Assembly (NCBI GenBank): GCA_046262295.1
Contig: JBHENC010000005.1
Location: 248,001-312,000, forward strand
DNA length: 64,000 nt
Direction of reading: 5' to 3'
Source: JBHENC01 sp046262295
GTDB lineage: Bacteria; Acidobacteriota; Blastocatellia; Pyrinomonadales; Pyrinomonadaceae
Positions within the stretch are counted from its first letter, which is position 1; the number at the start of each line of letters is the position of its first letter. Shown piece after piece: positions 60,425-64,000 of this stretch. The notes beneath the pieces were generated by a model. The model made no database searches and was not told the origin of the DNA. It saw only the letters and a list, made by a program, of their open reading frames with translations. Position numbers and translations under genes: made by a program.

Positions 60425-61207
60425 ATGCGTTATCGCGTCCTATCGCTTTTTGTTTTTTGCGCTCTTATCGCTTGCGCTGCCCAACAATCTTCAGCAACAG
60501 CTTTGCACGCTCGCGCCGACAGCATAATCATCGAAAAGAAAAGAATTGTTTTGGTTCGTAGCGCAAAGCTTGCGAAACAATTTCCAGAGCGTAAAAGCGC
60601 AGTTGTTAATTATCCCGTAATCAAAGGTCTCGGAAATTCACTGGCTCTAAACAAGATTCGCTCGGCCATCCGACTAAAAAACATCTTCGACACGTCGCTT
60701 GCCGAATACAAAGAAGACGCTTGGCTCACAAGCTTTGATTACACGGTTAACTACAATAAGAATTTCATTCTCGATCTGACATTTAAGCAGGAAGGCGTCG
60801 GAGCTTACCCGGACGAGCAAACCAAGCACTTTGCCTTCAATCTCAATTCCGGCGAAATCATCAAGGCAAAAGATGTCTTCAAACAAACTTCGCTGGAACT
60901 ATTAGCGGGAATCGTGAACGATAAACTTCAAGCAGAGGTACGGCGGATTATCAAAGAGAGCGAACAAAGCAGCGAGTTTTCCGCTGAAGAAAAGAAGCAG
61001 TTGCCGGAAGAATTTAAGGGAGTAAAGTTTGAAGTCAACAATCTGGATGATTTTTCAGTAGGCGACAAAGGCATCACTTTTTTGTATGACGCAGGCTTTC
61101 CGCACGCCATCAAAGCGATTCAGCCCGAAGGACGATACTTGTTTAGTTATGCGGAACTTGCGCCGCACATTAAGCAAAGCGGCTTATTAGCCAAATTCGT
61201 AAAGTAA
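60425..61207 (+). CDS. Secreted DUF3298/RsiV-like protein
   Basis: 260-residue protein from the ATG at 60425 (an in-frame ATG lies 36 bases upstream). A signal/lipoprotein-like N-terminus (FVFCALIACAAQQ) is followed by a domain with a pattern resembling DUF4163/DUF3298: YPVIKGLGNSLALNKIRSAI, SFDYTVNYNKNFILDLTFKQEGVGAYPDEQTKHFAFNLNSGEII and FLYDAGFPHAIKAIQPEGRYLFSYAELAPHI. I assign the family by pattern only. It sits between the two mutase subunit genes, with gaps of about 58 and 10 bases, and its exported nature does not fit with the mutase. Confidence 0.65.
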   Translation: MRYRVLSLFVFCALIACAAQQSSATALHARADSIIIEKKRIVLVRSAKLAKQFPERKSAVVNYPVIKGLGNSLALNKIRSAIRLKNIFDTSLAEYKEDAWLTSFDYTVNYNKNFILDLTFKQEGVGAYPDEQTKHFAFNLNSGEIIKAKDVFKQTSLELLAGIVNDKLQAEVRRIIKESEQSSEFSAEEKKQLPEEFKGVKFEVNNLDDFSVGDKGITFLYDAGFPHAIKAIQPEGRYLFSYAELAPHIKQSGLLAKFVK

Positions 61208-61217
61208 CACTTGTCCT

Positions 61218-61622
61218 ATGAATGATAGAAAAATTCGCGTCCTTGTTGCCAAGCCCGGCCTCGATGGTCATGATCGCGGGGCGAAGATAATTGCGCGCGC
61301 GTTGCGTGATGCCGGGATGGAAGTCATCTATACGGGATTACGCCAGACGCCGGAGATGATTGCGACGGCAGCGCTTCAGGAAGACGTTGACGCCGTCGGC
61401 ATTTCGATTTTAAGCGGCGCGCATAACACTTTGTGCCCGCGCATCGTCTCGCTGTTGCGCGAGCGCGGCATGGACGATTGCCTTGTTCTCGTCGGCGGCA
61501 TCATCCCGGAAGAAGATGTGCCGCGCCTCAAAGAGATGGGCGTCGCCGAAATATTCCTGCCCGGCACATCCACCGAAGACATCGTCGAATACCTGCGCGA
61601 GAACGCCAAGCCGCGTGCATGA
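61218..61622 (+). CDS. B12-binding subunit of acyl-CoA mutase (IcmB-like)
   Basis: Cobalamin-binding small subunit, 134 residues. The DxHxxG motif is KPGLDGHDRGAKIIARAL (about 13-30), with the histidine that coordinates cobalt, followed by SILSGAHNTLCPRI and VGGIIPEEDVPRLKEMG. The length matches IcmB of Streptomyces (136 residues). It joins the large subunit at 58684-60366 to form the active mutase. The gene ends in an ATGA overlap with the crotonase gene. Confidence 0.93.
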   Translation: MNDRKIRVLVAKPGLDGHDRGAKIIARALRDAGMEVIYTGLRQTPEMIATAALQEDVDAVGISILSGAHNTLCPRIVSLLRERGMDDCLVLVGGIIPEEDVPRLKEMGVAEIFLPGTSTEDIVEYLRENAKPRA

Positions 61623-62278
61623 CAGACGCTTTACACGATGATGGCGCGCACGACGCACAACAGAACGCTCGTGTCGTCATCGAATTTCGAGAACCTTTCA
61701 TCGCCATTGTCCGCCTCAATCGCCCGACCGAACGCAATGCCCTTTCAATCGCCACGCTCGAATCATTAGAGACAATCATTGATTCGCTCACGGCACGCGC
61801 TGACGTTGCCACAATCATTTTCACCGGCACTGATGATGCGTTTGCTTCCGGCGCAAACATACGCGAACTCGCCGCGCTGACGCCTTCCCTCGCACAACAA
61901 TTTGCGACACGCGGCCAACGCCTTTTCCAAAGAATTGCTGACGCTTCGCCGCTAACCATCGCGGCTATTAACGGCTACTGCATGGGCGGCGGGCTAGACC
62001 TCGCGCTCGCCTGTGATCTTCGTTGCGCTTCACCTAACGCCGTCTTCGCTCATCCCGGCGCACGTCTCGGCATCATCACAGGCTGGGGCGGCACACAACG
62101 TCTGCCGCGTCTCATCGGCACAGCCCGCGCACTCGAACTATTCGTAACTGCGCGACGATTGATGAGCAACGAAGCTTACGAGATAGGTTTAGTAAATTAT
62201 ATCGGAGAGTCTGCGCTTGAGCGCGCGTGTGAGATTGCCGCGTCGTCGAAAGTTTTTGATAAGAAGTTGAAGGCTTAA
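61619..62278 (+). CDS. Short enoyl-CoA hydratase/isomerase (crotonase) family protein
   Basis: Crotonase-fold protein of 219 residues, about 40 shorter at the C-terminus than full-length members (255-260). The oxyanion-hole regions are present (DAFASGANIREL and MGGGLDLALACD). The two catalytic glutamates of hydratases are missing: Asp127 stands where Glu144 of rat crotonase is, and Gly147 (HPGARLG) where Glu164 is. So it is unlikely to hydrate enoyl-CoA; another crotonase reaction or a non-catalytic role is possible. It starts in an ATGA overlap with the B12 subunit. Confidence 0.85.
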   Translation: MTDALHDDGAHDAQQNARVVIEFREPFIAIVRLNRPTERNALSIATLESLETIIDSLTARADVATIIFTGTDDAFASGANIRELAALTPSLAQQFATRGQRLFQRIADASPLTIAAINGYCMGGGLDLALACDLRCASPNAVFAHPGARLGIITGWGGTQRLPRLIGTARALELFVTARRLMSNEAYEIGLVNYIGESALERACEIAASSKVFDKKLKA

Positions 62279-63057
62279 CTTTTTTTTAGAAAGCGTGCGA
62301 TTCCCTGCTGGCAGTCTTCCGTCATGCGCGCGATGGTGTTTATATTTACGCCGGATTGCAACGCGGCGTCGAACATCATTCCGTCCATTTGATACAGCAG
62401 GCGTTTGGACAGAATCACGGCGGAGCGGCTCACTTTTTCAAAGGCGGCGACGTAAGATTCAACCTGTGATTCAAACGTCTCGTCATCGAAGACGCGATTA
62501 ATCAAGCCAATGCGCTCGGCCTCCTGTGCGCTGATTTCTGCGCCGCGCGTGACGAGTTCAAAGGCGCGTTTCTCGGAGACGTTGCGGCGCAAGATAGCCA
62601 TTACCATCGCGGGCACAAAACCTATCTTCACTTCCGGGTATCCGAATCGCGCGCCGCTCGCAGCGAGCACTAAATCGCAGGCCGTCGCAAGGCCGCAACC
62701 GCCCGCCAGCGCCCGCCCGCGCACCGCCGCGACGACCGGAACATTGACGCGCCGAATCAACGCGAAGAGTTCCATCAAAGATTCCGCATCCGCCAGATTC
62801 TCCATCACGGAAGCTTCCGAAATCTTCTGCAATGCGGAAAGGTCTGCGCCGGAGCAAAAATCCGCGCCCGCGCCCGTGATGACAACCGCGCGGACAGCTT
62901 CGTTCGCGTCTGCCGTGTGCAAAGAATGTTTGAGGCCGGAAATTAGCGCATCGTTCAAAGCGTTACGCTTCTCAGGACGGTTAAGCGTGATGAGCGCGAC
63001 CGCGCCCTCCACCGTGTACAGCACTTCGCTTCGTTCGTCTGTCATTTCGCGCTTCAA
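62275..63057 (-). CDS. Enoyl-CoA hydratase/isomerase family protein
   Basis: Crotonase-fold protein, 260 residues, full length. The oxyanion features DFCSGADLSALQ (about 68-79) and GRALAGGCGLATACD (about 107-121) are present. The position of Glu144 is Gly (GGCGLA), while Glu164 is kept (FGYPEVKIGF), as in methylglutaconyl-CoA and some other hydratases. It converges with the short crotonase gene and the two stop codons overlap by four bases. The alpha/beta hydrolase lies upstream on the same strand, so those two may be co-transcribed. Confidence 0.9.
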   Translation of the reverse strand: MKREMTDERSEVLYTVEGAVALITLNRPEKRNALNDALISGLKHSLHTADANEAVRAVVITGAGADFCSGADLSALQKISEASVMENLADAESLMELFALIRRVNVPVVAAVRGRALAGGCGLATACDLVLAASGARFGYPEVKIGFVPAMVMAILRRNVSEKRAFELVTRGAEISAQEAERIGLINRVFDDETFESQVESYVAAFEKVSRSAVILSKRLLYQMDGMMFDAALQSGVNINTIARMTEDCQQGIARFLKKS

Positions 63058-63082
63058 ATCTTTTCTTGAAATATTTTTCAGG

Positions 63083-64000
63083 TTACGCAGCTTTAAGGAA
63101 ATCCATGAGCGCAGCGGTCACTTCCGCCGCCGCTTCCTGCTGCACCCAGTGGCCGCTCGTCGCAATACGCACCTCGCGGTACGGCGCATCAACATATCTA
63201 TCAACGCCGCGCACCGTTTCCGGCAGAATCGCAAAATCTTTCTCGCCATAAATAAAGAGCGACGGAGCACGCACGCGGCCATCCCCGGCGGCCTTACTTC
63301 CCTGCCCGCGTTTGCCGCTTAAAAAGAGCGGGGCAAAGTTAGCGCGATAATAGTTAATTGCGCTCGTGAGTGCGCCGCGTTCGCGCATCGCCGCTTTGTA
63401 GATGGCGATGTCCGTACCGGAAAAAGCCTGCGGGCGGACGGCGGTTCGCTTGAAAGTTCGGTCGAGAGAAGCGAAATCATTTGCGCCGATCATCCATTCC
63501 GGCACGTAAGGCAGTTGGAAGAAGAGCATATACCAACTGCTCAAAGCCTGCTTCAGAGTCATATTGGCAAGCCAAGCGGCGATGGGCGGGACTTGCAACG
63601 CCGCGACTTTAGAAACGCGATCAGGATAAAGTTGCGCTACGTTCCAAGCGACTGCCGCGCCCCAATCATGTCCGACCACAGCGGCTTTACGCGCGCCGAA
63701 ATGATCCATCAAGCCAACTACGTCGCTCGCCAGCATCTCAATTCGATAACCTTCCACGCGCGCAGGCTTATCGCTCAAATTGTATCCGCGCATATCAACG
63801 GCGACAGCGCGAAAGTCTCTACCAAGAGCTTTCAATTGATGTCGCCACGAATACCAGCACTCCGGGAAGCCATGCAACAGTATAACGAGTTGAGTTGATT
63901 GATCGCTTCTCAACTCTTCAAGGCTTTCCGCATAATGCAGGTTGATGCCGTTCACGCGCGCGTAATCGTGTCGAACAAACGAATCAATGTTTATGAAAGG
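63083..64000 (-). CDS. Alpha/beta hydrolase, epoxide-hydrolase-like (partial at right edge)
   Basis: Alpha/beta hydrolase. HGFPECWYSWRHQ carries the oxyanion His-Gly, and the nucleophile is Asp in VGHDWGAAVAW, the GHDWG motif of epoxide hydrolases and haloalkane dehalogenases; the final His is in SGHWVQQEA. A cap domain (about 130-210) contains Tyr residues of the epoxide hydrolase type. An in-frame GTG lies at 63955, but the frame stays open to 64000 and reads IDSFVRHDYARVNGINLHY there, which fits the usual family N-terminus, so the true start is probably outside the window. Confidence 0.88.
   Translation of the reverse strand, partial: PFINIDSFVRHDYARVNGINLHYAESLEELRSDQSTQLVILLHGFPECWYSWRHQLKALGRDFRAVAVDMRGYNLSDKPARVEGYRIEMLASDVVGLMDHFGARKAAVVGHDWGAAVAWNVAQLYPDRVSKVAALQVPPIAAWLANMTLKQALSSWYMLFFQLPYVPEWMIGANDFASLDRTFKRTAVRPQAFSGTDIAIYKAAMRERGALTSAINYYRANFAPLFLSGKRGQGSKAAGDGRVRAPSLFIYGEKDFAILPETVRGVDRYVDAPYREVRIATSGHWVQQEAAAEVTAALMDFLKAA

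Overview
The window looks like a chromosomal core segment of an Acidobacteriota bacterium, most likely class Blastocatellia (subdivision 4). This is inferred from gene content: a DUF1501/DUF1800 secreted pair, a sorbosone-dehydrogenase-like protein, a large S9 peptidase, a pilMNOPQ operon behind a GEMM-I riboswitch, a tetraether-synthase-like radical SAM enzyme of the kind associated with membrane-spanning lipids, and GC-rich codon use. No 16S rRNA gene is present to confirm it. There are no insertion sequences, prophage or CRISPR arrays; the repeats seen are small intergenic elements.

Layout. 0-5 kb: an oligopeptide ABC permease pair (OppB/OppC type) separated by a membrane acyltransferase gene, then an ABC-2 exporter (ATPase and permease). 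5-9 kb: a heptad-repeat element, a histone-deacetylase-fold deacetylase, a CrtI-type desaturase and MtgA. 8.6-15.3 kb (minus): the type IV pilus operon pilM-N-O-P-Q plus a roadblock/MglB-like gene, with a sigma-70-like promoter, a cyclic-di-GMP-I riboswitch and an intrinsic terminator. 15.4-26.6 kb: hexapeptide acetyltransferase, two large unrecognised proteins, RdgB, tRNA-Pro(TGG), a small secreted protein, HU, an 81-residue protein with a structured leader, NUDIX hydrolase, AI-2E permease, tRNA-Arg(TCT), a beta-barrel protein and a DUF488 protein. 26.7-36.6 kb: S9 peptidase, DUF5522/CWC pair, glucose/sorbosone dehydrogenase, a lipoprotein-DinB-MidA run and an Mla-type lipid transporter (MlaE-MlaF-MlaD). 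36.9-44.97 kb: an ECF sigma/anti-sigma/Spy-like cassette, an HD-GYP phosphodiesterase, FtsY, RibD and RsmA. 45-54.7 kb (minus): DUF1501, DUF1800, tRNA-Pro(CGG), DedA, Pcm, SurE, bS21, the radical SAM enzyme and a LysM protein. 55-64 kb: an SDR, a phosphohexomutase, an FtsL/DivIC-like protein, a B12-dependent acyl-CoA mutase (two subunits with a third gene between them), two crotonases and an epoxide-hydrolase-like alpha/beta hydrolase cut by the window edge.

How it fits together. Cyclic-di-GMP appears at two places: an HD-GYP enzyme that should degrade it and a riboswitch in the pilus leader that should sense it, with a GTPase-regulator-like gene ending the pilus operon. Envelope and lipid functions are prominent: Mla-type transport, the Tes/Mss-like radical SAM protein, DedA, MtgA, and a mutase whose active-site residues (Phe90, Gln208) match isobutyryl-CoA rather than methylmalonyl-CoA mutase. 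The most notable candidates are the riboswitch-controlled pilus operon, the tetraether-synthase-like enzyme and the probable isobutyryl-CoA mutase.
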